DNA of 21,578 nucleotides, from NCBI GenBank assembly GCA_002396085.1, contig DGWI01000011.1, positions 26,428-48,005 on the forward strand, written 5' to 3'. Shown here piece after piece: positions 15,625 through 21,578 of this stretch. Made by a program: the position numbers and the translations under genes. How positions within the stretch are numbered: the first letter of the stretch is position 1; the number at the start of each line of letters is the position of its first letter. This stretch comes from Porphyromonadaceae bacterium UBA4262 (GTDB lineage: Bacteria > Bacteroidota > Bacteroidia > Bacteroidales > Muribaculaceae). The notes under the pieces were generated by a model. That model was not told the DNA's origin. It was given only the letters and a program-made list of their open reading frames with translations, and searched no databases.

Positions 15625-16058
15625 CACAAGACCCACATACGTCCAGTCATGTGGACGCTTGTCACATCATTGAACTTGACAAGCACCACCATGCCAACGG
15701 CAACCTGACTGTTGTCGAGGACAACAATCCCATCCCCTTCAAGATACGCCGCACCTATTATCTGTACGACATTCCAGGAGGCGAAAGCCGTGGCGGCCAC
15801 TCACACCGAAACCTTTACCAGCTGTTGGTGGCTATCAGCGGCAGTTTTGATGTGGTGCTAGACGATGGGGTCAGACAGCGACGTTTCACACTCAACCGTC
15901 CCTATCAGGGGCTGCTCATCGTGCCCGGAATCTGGCGAGTGCTGGAGGAGTTCTCATCGGGATCGGTGTGCCTATGCCTAGCCAGCGAGCACTACAGCGA
16001 GGCAGACTATGTGCGCGACTATGACCAATTCCTAGCCCTCACCGCAAACAAACGATAA
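15621..16058 (+). CDS. dTDP-4-keto-6-deoxyhexose 3,4-ketoisomerase-like cupin, paralogue 2 (FdtA/QdtA family)
   Basis: 145 residues. The same cupin framework as the preceding gene: PFKIRRTYYLYDIPGGESRG, LLVAISGSFDVVLDDG, and a C-terminal SEADYVRDYDQFL. The histidine pair is present (H60-S61-H62 in GGHSHRNL), but the RGNL motif is altered to ANGNL (N26 instead of the conserved Arg), and the N-terminus is longer and His-rich (DKHHHANG). It starts at the ATGA overlap with paralogue 1 and ends 2 nt before the aminotransferase gene, so the two cupins and the aminotransferase form one tightly coupled block. One or both must supply the 3-keto sugar to the aminotransferase. Confidence 0.85.
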   Translation: MTQDPHTSSHVDACHIIELDKHHHANGNLTVVEDNNPIPFKIRRTYYLYDIPGGESRGGHSHRNLYQLLVAISGSFDVVLDDGVRQRRFTLNRPYQGLLIVPGIWRVLEEFSSGSVCLCLASEHYSEADYVRDYDQFLALTANKR

Positions 16059-16060
16059 CG

Positions 16061-17185
16061 ATGAAATATCCTTTTCTAGACTTAGCTAAGACCCAGTCTG
16101 CATACGTTGACGAACTCAAGGCGGCTGCATGCGCCGTTATTGACAGTGGCCGCTTTCTGCACGGCAAGCAGACCGAACTGTTGGAACAGGAGATTGCCGC
16201 ATTGTGCCAAGTAGAACACTGCGTGACTGTGAGCAACGGTCTGGACGCACTGCGGCTGATACTGCGAGCCTATATCGAATTGGGACACTTACAACGTGGC
16301 GACAAAGTCATCGTGCCTGCAAATACCTATATTGCCTCGGTGCTCGCTATCAGCGACAACAATCTAGTTCCGGTGTTGTGTGACATCCGGCCCGACACAA
16401 TGAACCTGGATAGTAGCCTGCTTGAAGGGCTGATCGACGCACGAGTGCGCGCCGTGATGCCCGTACACCTGTATGGCACTCCCTGTTGTGACTCACAATT
16501 GCTGGATGTGGTGAGACAACATGACCTGCTCATGATTGAAGACAATGCCCAAGCCATCGCCGCCAAAGCCGATTGTTCAGGCCTGAACGGCACTTGTCGC
16601 ACTGGCGGTCTGGGACATGCCGCGGGCATCAGTTTCTACCCCACCAAAAATCTGGGTGCTCTGGGCGATGGCGGTGCCGTTGTGACTAACGACGAGCAGT
16701 TGGCCCAGACCGTGCGTGCGCTTGCCAACTATGGCAGCGACCGCCGTTACCACAACATCTATCGGGGGCTGAACTGCCGCTTGGACGAGATTCAAGCCGC
16801 TATGCTCCGCGTCAAGTTGCTGCACTTCCAGGACGAGAACAAGCAGCGGCGACAGGTGGCCGCAACCTACGCACAATGCATCAATCACCGGCTAGTGACT
16901 GCACCAACCATCTTTGATGGTATGGAGCAAGTGTGGCACCAATATGTTGTACGTGTGGGCGATGGTCGCCGTGATGCGTTCAGAGCCTACATGCAAGAGC
17001 GGGGTGTCGGCACCGATATCCACTATGCCACCCCACCGCATCTACAACCCTGCTACAAGCATCTGGAGCATGGCCCCCTGCCAGTTACCGAACGCCTGGC
17101 CGACGAGATTGTCAGTCTGCCCATCGCTGCACCCATCACACCAGATGACGCGCGCGTGATTGCGAGGGTAATCAACTCGTTCTAG
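16061..17185 (+). CDS. DegT/DnrJ/EryC1/StrS family PLP sugar 3-aminotransferase (FdtB/QdtB-like)
   Basis: 374 residues, family length. The N-terminus reads PFLDLAKTQSAY, then SGRFLHGKQTELLEQEIA, VSNGLDALRLILRAY, DKVIVPANTYIASVLAI, IEDNAQAIAA, and SFYPTKNLGALGDGGAVVTN, where K196 is the expected Schiff-base lysine. RLDEIQAAMLRVKLLH and GVGTDIHYATPPHLQP near the end are also typical. Together with the upstream ketoisomerase-like genes it should make dTDP-3-amino-3,6-dideoxygalactose or -glucose (Fuc3N or Qui3N); which cannot be told from the sequence. The N-acetyl- or formyltransferase that usually completes the pathway, a flippase and glycosyltransferases are absent from the window. It is the last gene of the cassette. 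Confidence 0.9.
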   Translation: MKYPFLDLAKTQSAYVDELKAAACAVIDSGRFLHGKQTELLEQEIAALCQVEHCVTVSNGLDALRLILRAYIELGHLQRGDKVIVPANTYIASVLAISDNNLVPVLCDIRPDTMNLDSSLLEGLIDARVRAVMPVHLYGTPCCDSQLLDVVRQHDLLMIEDNAQAIAAKADCSGLNGTCRTGGLGHAAGISFYPTKNLGALGDGGAVVTNDEQLAQTVRALANYGSDRRYHNIYRGLNCRLDEIQAAMLRVKLLHFQDENKQRRQVAATYAQCINHRLVTAPTIFDGMEQVWHQYVVRVGDGRRDAFRAYMQERGVGTDIHYATPPHLQPCYKHLEHGPLPVTERLADEIVSLPIAAPITPDDARVIARVINSF

Positions 17186-17313
17186 AGGCTGCAACGGTAC
17201 TGCGGCATACACAAACGCTTTCAAAAAATGCATAAAATGCCCTGTATTTATGCAACAATTGGGCTATTTTGATTAAATATTGTTAATTGAGCGCATTTTT
17301 CAAGGCAAATTCA

Positions 17314-17343
17314 TTGCTATGTCGCAGATAGACATTACCTTTG
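17314..17343 (+). promoter_or_regulatory. Promoter of sRNA candidate A
   Basis: TTG at 17314-17316, 19-bp spacer, TACCTTTG at 17336-17343, a close match to the Bacteroidota consensus. The 17186-17313 stretch before it is AT-rich and shows no gene or terminator with a clear T-run. Confidence 0.8.
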
Positions 17344-17347
17344 CATC

Positions 17348-17494
17348 AGTTTTCATGGTATTAGTTTTTAAGGTTAGTAAGATCACAACCGCCGTGAGGC
17401 GGTTGTTTTTCGGTAAATTCAAAGGTTTATGTTAATGGTATTAGAAGGTTAATTAGTTAAGCAATCCCCGACGCGAGTCGAGGATTTTTGTTTT
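17348..17494 (+). ncRNA. Candidate small RNA A, two-module, paralogue of element at 19053-19206
   Basis: The element starts just after a good promoter and has two modules. Each has ATGGTATTAG followed by AAGGTTA (17355 and 17435 regions), then a GNRA-tetraloop hairpin and a T-run: ACAACCGCC/GGCGGTTGT (17385-17393 with 17398-17406, loop GTGA) and AATCCCCGAC/GTCGAGGATT (17463-17472 with 17477-17486, loop GCGA, one C-A mismatch). A clearly related sequence lies inverted at 19053-19206, with its own promoter. There is no reading frame of note. I do not recognise the family. It could be a free sRNA of about 60 or 145 nt, or a leader/attenuator upstream of murI. Confidence 0.65.
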
Positions 17495-17533
17495 CTAGTA
17501 GGCACTTGTTGTCCCAGACAGTGTCGCTATGAT

Positions 17534-17566
17534 CGATTTTCAATTCTCGATTTTCAATTCTCGATT
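17534..17566. repeat. 14-bp tandem repeat in murI promoter region
   Basis: Unit CGATTTTCAATTCT occurs at 17534-17547 and 17548-17561, with CGATT starting a third copy. It covers the place where the -33 element of the murI promoter should be. Confidence 0.7.
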
Positions 17567-17574
17567 AAAATGAC

Positions 17575-17582
17575 TACCTTTG
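17575..17582 (+). promoter_or_regulatory. Probable -7 element of murI promoter
   Basis: TACCTTTG fits the -7 consensus; the -33 is poor (TTTT at 17551-17554). The transcript would start near 17587, which makes the ATG at 17599 the better translation start unless the mRNA is leaderless. Confidence 0.6.
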
Positions 17583-17586
17583 CAGT

Positions 17587-18426
17587 ATGATTCAGAACAT
17601 GTCCACTCCTGGGCCGATAGGGGTCTTTGACTCGGGCTTCGGCGGCCTGTCCATCTTGCGCGAGATACGCAAGGTGTTGCCACAATACGACTACCTCTTC
17701 ATGGGCGACAATGCGCGTGCCCCTTACGGTTCTCGCTCGTTTGACTTAGTCTATGAGTTCACCTTGCAGGCCGTCCGCTACTTGTTCGATCATGGGTGTC
17801 ACTTGGTGATCCTGGCCTGCAACACCGCTAGTGCCAAGGCCTTGCGCACCATTCAGCAAAACGACTTGCCACTGATCGACCCATCGCGGCGGGTACTGGG
17901 CGTGATTCGCCCCACAGTGGAGAAAGTGGGCGAGATTTCACACACAGGTCATGTGGGCGTCTTCGGAACCCCTGGCACCATCCAGAGCCAGTCATACAAC
18001 ATTGAGATAGCCAAGTTACATCCTGCATTCAAGGTCTATGGTCAGGCTTGCCCGATGTGGGTGCCATTAGTCGAGAACCAGGAGAGCGATGGTCCAGGTG
18101 CCGACTACTTTGTGCAAAAGTATATCAACGCCCTGCTGGCTCAGAGCGCCGACATCGACTCGGTGATTTTGGGCTGTACGCACTATCCATTGCTCATGGA
18201 CAAGATAAAGCAATATATGCCCGCCCATGTGTCGGTGATTCCGCAAGGCGAGATTGTTGCCGAGAGCCTGGCCGACTATATGCATCGCCATCCCGAGATG
18301 GAACAACGCTGCCGCCGTGGTGGCACCTGCTACTACCTGACCACCGAGGATGCCGATAAGTTTGACTCATTGGCAGGAATCTTTGTCAACGAGCCGGTCC
18401 ATGCCGAGAAAATCACGCTACACTAA
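17587..18426 (+). CDS. murI: Glutamate racemase
   Basis: 279 residues from ATG 17587, or 275 from ATG 17599 (MSTPGPIGVFDSG), which is favoured by the promoter position. IGVFDSGFGGLSIL carries the catalytic Asp-Ser pair (D15-S16), ACNTASA carries C78 and GCTHYPLL carries C197, the two cysteines that act as acid/base on either face of glutamate. YLFMGDNARAPYG is also conserved. It makes D-glutamate for peptidoglycan in the cytosol. Family length. The gene is preceded by sRNA candidate A and followed after 57 bp by a small TPR gene. In many Bacteroidales murI lies next to outer-membrane assembly genes (skp, bamA); that is not the case here. Confidence 0.96.
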   Translation: MIQNMSTPGPIGVFDSGFGGLSILREIRKVLPQYDYLFMGDNARAPYGSRSFDLVYEFTLQAVRYLFDHGCHLVILACNTASAKALRTIQQNDLPLIDPSRRVLGVIRPTVEKVGEISHTGHVGVFGTPGTIQSQSYNIEIAKLHPAFKVYGQACPMWVPLVENQESDGPGADYFVQKYINALLAQSADIDSVILGCTHYPLLMDKIKQYMPAHVSVIPQGEIVAESLADYMHRHPEMEQRCRRGGTCYYLTTEDADKFDSLAGIFVNEPVHAEKITLH

Positions 18427-18483
18427 TAATTGAGTATTGAGAATTGATATGTCCCTACTCTTAACTTCAAATAAAATCAAGAT

Positions 18484-18762
18484 ATGACAATAGATGAGAT
18501 CAAATCACTGCTCGCCGAGAGCAAATCAGCTGAGGTGATAGCCGCATCCGACCAATTGGTGGCTACAAACCATGACCGCACAGTGATGGCACAAGCCTAC
18601 TATCTGCGCGGCAATGCCTACCGCCAGCAGGGCAACATGCGCCAGGCGATGAACAGCTACCTTGCATCGATGGACCTTGAACCAGATGGTCCGGCCGCTC
18701 AGGCCTATCGCACGATACAAGAAATACTCAACTTCTATGACCATGACCTCTACAACCCCTGA
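18484..18762 (+). CDS. Small tetratricopeptide-repeat protein, function unknown
   Basis: 92 residues. One clear TPR unit, AYYLRGNAYRQQGNMRQAMN then SYLASMDLEPDGPAAQAY, flanked by a short N-terminal helix and a family-typical ending EILNFYDHDLYNP. No signal peptide or membrane segment, so a cytosolic protein-protein interaction role is likely. From memory, similar short TPR proteins with a DLYNP end are widely kept in Bacteroidales. The gene ends inside the start of the next one, so the two are probably coupled. Confidence 0.75.
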   Translation: MTIDEIKSLLAESKSAEVIAASDQLVATNHDRTVMAQAYYLRGNAYRQQGNMRQAMNSYLASMDLEPDGPAAQAYRTIQEILNFYDHDLYNP

Positions 18763-19018
18763 AAAGCCTTCATTGCTTGATCGCATCAAGAAGTGGTTAG
18801 CGTCACTCTCGTTCAGAACGGGGGTAATCGTGTTGGCTTGCTGCATACCATTCTACATCCTGTCGTTTGCCCAGATGCTACTGCCCATGAGTGCACAAGC
18901 CAAGACTGTGCTATGGGTCATCCTCTTTGGGCTAGCCAAGACATTCCAGTATGGTGGTTTGACCATCCTGGGCTTAGAAGGCTTTAAACGTGTCAAGGCT
19001 TGGTTCAGCAAGGGTTAG
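18737..19018 (+). CDS. Small membrane protein with two hydrophobic helices, unknown function
   Basis: 93 residues from ATG 18737 (MTMTSTTPEKPSLLDRIKKW); ATG 18743 is an equal alternative. The frame is open further upstream, but that part lies inside the TPR gene and is not protein-like. Two hydrophobic stretches, about residues 29-50 (TGVIVLACCIPFYILSFAQM) and 56-78 (AKTVLWVILFGLAKTFQYGG), suggest two inner-membrane helices with a basic cytosolic N-terminus and a basic C-terminus (FKRVKAWFSKG), so both ends would be inside. It overlaps the TPR gene by 26 nt. The overlap argues that the pair is translated together. No function can be assigned. Confidence 0.75.
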   Translation: MTMTSTTPEKPSLLDRIKKWLASLSFRTGVIVLACCIPFYILSFAQMLLPMSAQAKTVLWVILFGLAKTFQYGGLTILGLEGFKRVKAWFSKG

Positions 19019-19052
19019 ATGTAGTTTTGCAGTTTCCAGCGATCAGTTATCA

Positions 19053-19206
19053 GTAAAAAAAACAACAAGTCCTCGACTCACGCCGGGGGCTTGCTTGTCT
19101 AATTAACCTCTAATACCATTAACATAAACCTTAAAACTAAATCTATTTGAAAAAAACGTTACCTCGCGGTATTCTTTCAATCAAAAAGTCTAAATACCAT
19201 GAAAAC
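19053..19206 (-). ncRNA. Candidate small RNA B, paralogue of element at 17348-17494
   Basis: Read on the minus strand it begins GCATCGGTTTTCATGGTATT, contains a small GCGA-loop hairpin (TACC/GGTA, about 19163-19174) with a T-run, then AAGGTTTATGTTAATGGTAT with TAGAGGTTAATTAG, and ends with a hairpin AAGCAAGCCCCCGGC / GTCGAGGACTTG closed by a GTGA loop and followed by eight T (plus 19055-19062). Compared with element A, the GNRA loop, the C-A mismatch and the arm lengths are kept while bases vary. It converges on the small membrane-protein gene, ending 35 nt after its stop, so it can also terminate that strand's neighbours. Confidence 0.65.
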
Positions 19207-19211
19207 CGATG

Positions 19212-19243
19212 CAAATTAAACAACTTTACTGCACTTTCGCAAA
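19212..19243 (-). promoter_or_regulatory. Promoter of sRNA candidate B
   Basis: On the minus strand: TTTG (19243-19240), 20-bp spacer, TTAATTTG (19219-19212), one base off the TAnnTTTG consensus and in the same position relative to the element as the promoter of candidate A. The stretch 19244-19461 shows no gene. Confidence 0.55.
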
Positions 19244-19461
19244 CAATCTAGCAAAAATACGAAGAAAAATAACTATCTTTAACAATATGCGCCAAATCAG
19301 CAACAATTTAAAGGCAAAAAGCAACAAAAACCACAAAAACATTTTCCTGTCACCCATGTCCCCAATTCTTGATATTGTGGATGTGTGATAATTGTTGTAC
19401 CGTTGCCAGTGGCGAAAGTAGACTGCATCTCGTGAGTAAAAACAAAAAAATGATTATTTGT

Positions 19462-19492
19462 TTTGTACTCCACTCGATTTGCACTACCTTTG
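19462..19492 (+). promoter_or_regulatory. Promoter of the amidophosphoribosyltransferase gene
   Basis: TTTG at 19462-19465, 19-bp spacer, TACCTTTG at 19485-19492. The start site near 19498 rules out any translation start before the ATG at 19514. Confidence 0.85.
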
Positions 19493-19513
19493 CAAAACGA
19501 AATAAAACCTCTC

Positions 19514-21388
19514 ATGACCGAAACACTCAAACACGAGTGCGGCATTGCGATGATCAAGTTGCGCAAGCCGCTCGACTACTACAAGGAAAAGTATGGAACT
19601 TATCTGTATGGCTTGAACCTGCTGTACCTGCTGATGGAGAAGCAGCACAACCGCGGCCAGGAGGCAGCCGGTGTGGGCTGCGTCTACACCCACGCCGCTC
19701 CGGGCGATGAGTACATCTACCGTGAACGCGCTCTGGGCAGCAACGCCATCAGCGACATCTTCGGGCGCATCAAGGATGACATCCATGACGCTCTGCTTCA
19801 TGGCACGCCATCCATCGACCTGCCGTTTGTGGGCGAATTGTATATGGGGCATCTGCGCTACAGCACCACGGGCAAGAGCGGCATGAAGTATGTTCACCCC
19901 TTCTTGCGTCGCAACAACTGGCCATCGCGCAACCTGATGCTGTGTGGAAACTTCAACATGACCAATGTCAACGAGATCTTTGCCGACATTGTGAGTCGCG
20001 GTCAGCATCCGCGCGTGATGAGCGATACGGTCATCCTGTTGGAACAACTGGGCGAATCGCTCGATAACGAGAATCAGCGATTGCACCGCTACTTCCGCGA
20101 CCAGGGCATAGTCGAACCCGAACTGTCCATCCGCATGGAGGACAACCTGGACTTCCGCAACATTTTGCAACGCCCCTCCACCACTTGGGACGGTGGATAT
20201 GCCATGTGCGGCATCACGGGCAGTGGTGACATGATGGTGATGCGTGACCCGCACGGCATCCGTCCGGCCTATTACTACTGCGATGACGAGATCTTTGTCG
20301 CCGCCAGTGAGCGTCCTGTCATCCAGACCGCCCTCAACTGTGAGGTCGATGACATCAAGGAGGTGACGCCAGGTGCCGCCATCATCGTGAGCAAAAACAA
20401 TGACGTGCGCATCGAGCAAATATTGCCTGCACTTGACTATAAGCACTGCTCGTTTGAGCGCATCTACTTCAGCCGTGGCAGCGACCGTGACATCTACCTT
20501 GAACGCAAAGCGCTGGGCCGCCAACTGGCACCACAAATCCTTGAGGCCATCGATGGCGACCTGGAACACAGCATATTCTCGTTTATTCCCAACACGGCCG
20601 AGGTTGCCTATATGGGCATGGTCGAAGGCCTGGATGCCCACTTGCAACAGCAAAAGTTGCAGCGCATCCTTGCGCTCGACACACAGGCCAACGACTATGC
20701 TCAACGTGTAGAGGAAATCCTGCACCAGCGCCTGCGCACCGAGAAGATTGCCATCAAGGACATCAAACTGCGCACGTTCATCACCGAGGGCAACCAACGC
20801 AATGACCTGGCGGCCCACGTCTACGACGTGACCTATGGCCAGGTGCATGACGGTGTTGACAACCTGGTGGTGATTGACGACAGCATCGTGCGAGGCACCA
20901 CGTTGAAGCAGAGCATTGTGCGCATCCTAGACCGACTGCACCCTCGCCGCATCGTCATCGTGTCGTCGTCGCCCCAAGTGCGATTTCCCGACTACTATGG
21001 CATCGATATGCGCAAGATGAGTGAGTTCATCGCCTTCCGTGCCGCCGTGCAACTGCTCAAGAACCGCAAGATGCAACACGTCATCGAAGACGTCTATATG
21101 CGCTGCAAGGCTCAGGAGAACCTGCCCAAAGAGGAGGTGGTGAATCATGTGGTTGACATCTATGCGCCGTTCACTTACGACGAAGTGTCAGAGCAGATTG
21201 CCCGCATGGTGACCTCTGACGACATCCATGCCGATGTAAAGTTAGTGTATCAGAGCATCGAGGGCATGCACCATGCCATCCCCACCGCCCCTGGCGATTG
21301 GTACTTCACCGGCAACTACCCCACCCCCGGCGGCAACAAGATGGTAAACCAGGCCTTCATCGACTGGTACGAGAGCAACCAGCGGTAA
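19514..21388 (+). CDS. Amidophosphoribosyltransferase-family protein (class II glutamine amidotransferase plus PRTase)
   Basis: 624 residues. The N-terminal HECGIAMI places a cysteine at position 9, preceded by a short propeptide-like stretch, as in PurF, whose N-terminal Cys is the glutaminase nucleophile after processing. EKQHNRGQEAAGVG and MGHLRYSTTG are class II amidotransferase motifs. The C-terminal part has the PRPP-binding loop VVIDDSIVRGTTLKQSIV and SSSPQVRFPDYYGIDM. PurF makes 5-phosphoribosylamine, the first step of purine synthesis. The protein is about 130 residues longer than E. coli PurF (505 aa), with an expanded middle region and C-terminal tail (GDWYFTGNYPTPGG). This long form occurs in Bacteroidota, often beside a conventional PurF, so its exact substrate is less certain. 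No [4Fe-4S] cysteine pattern was noted. Monocistronic, with its own promoter and terminator. Confidence 0.85.
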   Translation: MTETLKHECGIAMIKLRKPLDYYKEKYGTYLYGLNLLYLLMEKQHNRGQEAAGVGCVYTHAAPGDEYIYRERALGSNAISDIFGRIKDDIHDALLHGTPSIDLPFVGELYMGHLRYSTTGKSGMKYVHPFLRRNNWPSRNLMLCGNFNMTNVNEIFADIVSRGQHPRVMSDTVILLEQLGESLDNENQRLHRYFRDQGIVEPELSIRMEDNLDFRNILQRPSTTWDGGYAMCGITGSGDMMVMRDPHGIRPAYYYCDDEIFVAASERPVIQTALNCEVDDIKEVTPGAAIIVSKNNDVRIEQILPALDYKHCSFERIYFSRGSDRDIYLERKALGRQLAPQILEAIDGDLEHSIFSFIPNTAEVAYMGMVEGLDAHLQQQKLQRILALDTQANDYAQRVEEILHQRLRTEKIAIKDIKLRTFITEGNQRNDLAAHVYDVTYGQVHDGVDNLVVIDDSIVRGTTLKQSIVRILDRLHPRRIVIVSSSPQVRFPDYYGIDMRKMSEFIAFRAAVQLLKNRKMQHVIEDVYMRCKAQENLPKEEVVNHVVDIYAPFTYDEVSEQIARMVTSDDIHADVKLVYQSIEGMHHAIPTAPGDWYFTGNYPTPGGNKMVNQAFIDWYESNQR

Positions 21389-21410
21389 ATTGTTAAAATG
21401 GATTACACAA

Positions 21411-21445
21411 AAGGGACGGCAATTGATGCCGTCCCTTAATTTTCG
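21411..21445. terminator. Terminator between convergent genes
   Basis: Perfect 11-bp stem AAGGGACGGCA (21411-21421) with TGCCGTCCCTT (21427-21437), 5-nt loop, followed by AATTTT on the plus strand and preceded by ACAAAA, so it could work in both directions. Confidence 0.85.
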
Positions 21446-21463
21446 TCCTTAATCCATAAACCG

Positions 21464-21578
21464 TTAAATCATTTGACGGGATTTGATCTCGAGGTAGCGG
21501 TTGATGACGTTGATCGAGAGGCGGTCGGGAGTGGTGAGGAGCGAGAGGATGCCTCCTGACTTCGGCAATGCGTCACCC
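21464..21578 (-). CDS. 3' end of an unidentified gene, N-terminal part outside window
   Basis: On the minus strand an open frame enters at the window edge and stops at TAA (21466-21464). The last 37 residues include LPKSGGILSLLTTPDRLSIN, then VINRYLEIKSRQMI. The GC-rich third positions and protein-like sequence support a real gene convergent with the amidophosphoribosyltransferase gene. The fragment is too short for me to name a family. Confidence 0.6.
   Translation of the reverse strand, partial: GDALPKSGGILSLLTTPDRLSINVINRYLEIKSRQMI

Noticed and set aside
17348..19206. Invertible DNA segment flanked by inverted repeats A and B
   Set aside because: The two elements are only partly similar, with unrelated central hairpins, and no recombinase gene is near; site-specific inversion is unlikely.
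19463..19513. Earlier TTG start for the amidophosphoribosyltransferase
   Set aside because: It lies within the promoter (19462-19492); the catalytic Cys should be near the N-terminus, which fits the ATG at 19514.
19484..20848. Long open frame (454 codons) on the minus strand inside the amidophosphoribosyltransferase gene
   Set aside because: It is antisense to a clearly recognisable gene with full family motifs; the frame is open because of GC-rich codon bias, and its translation has no recognisable domain.

Overview
The window looks like chromosomal DNA from a Bacteroidota bacterium, most likely order Bacteroidales. Five or more intergenic regions carry the phylum-type promoter (TTG or TTTG, about 19-20 bp, then TAnnTTTG). 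Start codons mostly lack Shine-Dalgarno sequences, the ribosomal cluster rplM-rpsI-rpsB-tsf has the order usual in Bacteroidales, and the ClpB, RmlA/RmlB and amidophosphoribosyltransferase sequences are of Bacteroidales type. The genus cannot be fixed from the sequence alone.

Layout. (1) 1-1425: 3' part of clpB, followed by 600 bp of degenerate repeats and two tandem terminator-like hairpins. (2) 2054-9205: an AT-rich accessory island, clearly different in composition from the GC-richer flanks, holding defence-type genes on one strand: a DUF262/DUF1524 (GmrSD-like) nuclease, a C-terminal remnant of an Eco57I-type methylase, an AbiGi-like protein, a truncated 60-aa copy of a downstream gene, an AlbA_2/HATPase protein, the full-length 213-aa copy, and a BRO-N/Fic protein. 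(3) 9590-12896: rplM-rpsI-rpsB-tsf with probable RNA leaders, a strong internal terminator and an unusual array of about 41-bp repeats between rpsB and tsf. (4) 13043-17185: a dTDP-sugar cassette (RmlB, RmlA, two tandem 3,4-ketoisomerase-like cupins, a PLP aminotransferase) expected to make a dTDP-3-amino-3,6-dideoxyhexose for surface glycans. (5) 17587-19018: murI, a small TPR protein and a small two-helix membrane protein, bracketed by two related small-RNA-like elements in opposite orientation. (6) 19514-21388: an amidophosphoribosyltransferase-family protein, a terminator, and the 3' end of a convergent unknown gene.

The most interesting points are: the pair of paralogous, promoter-equipped, GNRA-hairpin-containing sRNA candidates around murI; the two tandem ketoisomerase paralogues, which have complementary losses of active-site residues; the defence island with an orphan AbiGi and signs of a decayed restriction-modification locus; and a candidate two-state RNA leader before rpsB. 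All function calls rest on reading motifs by eye; no database search was possible.
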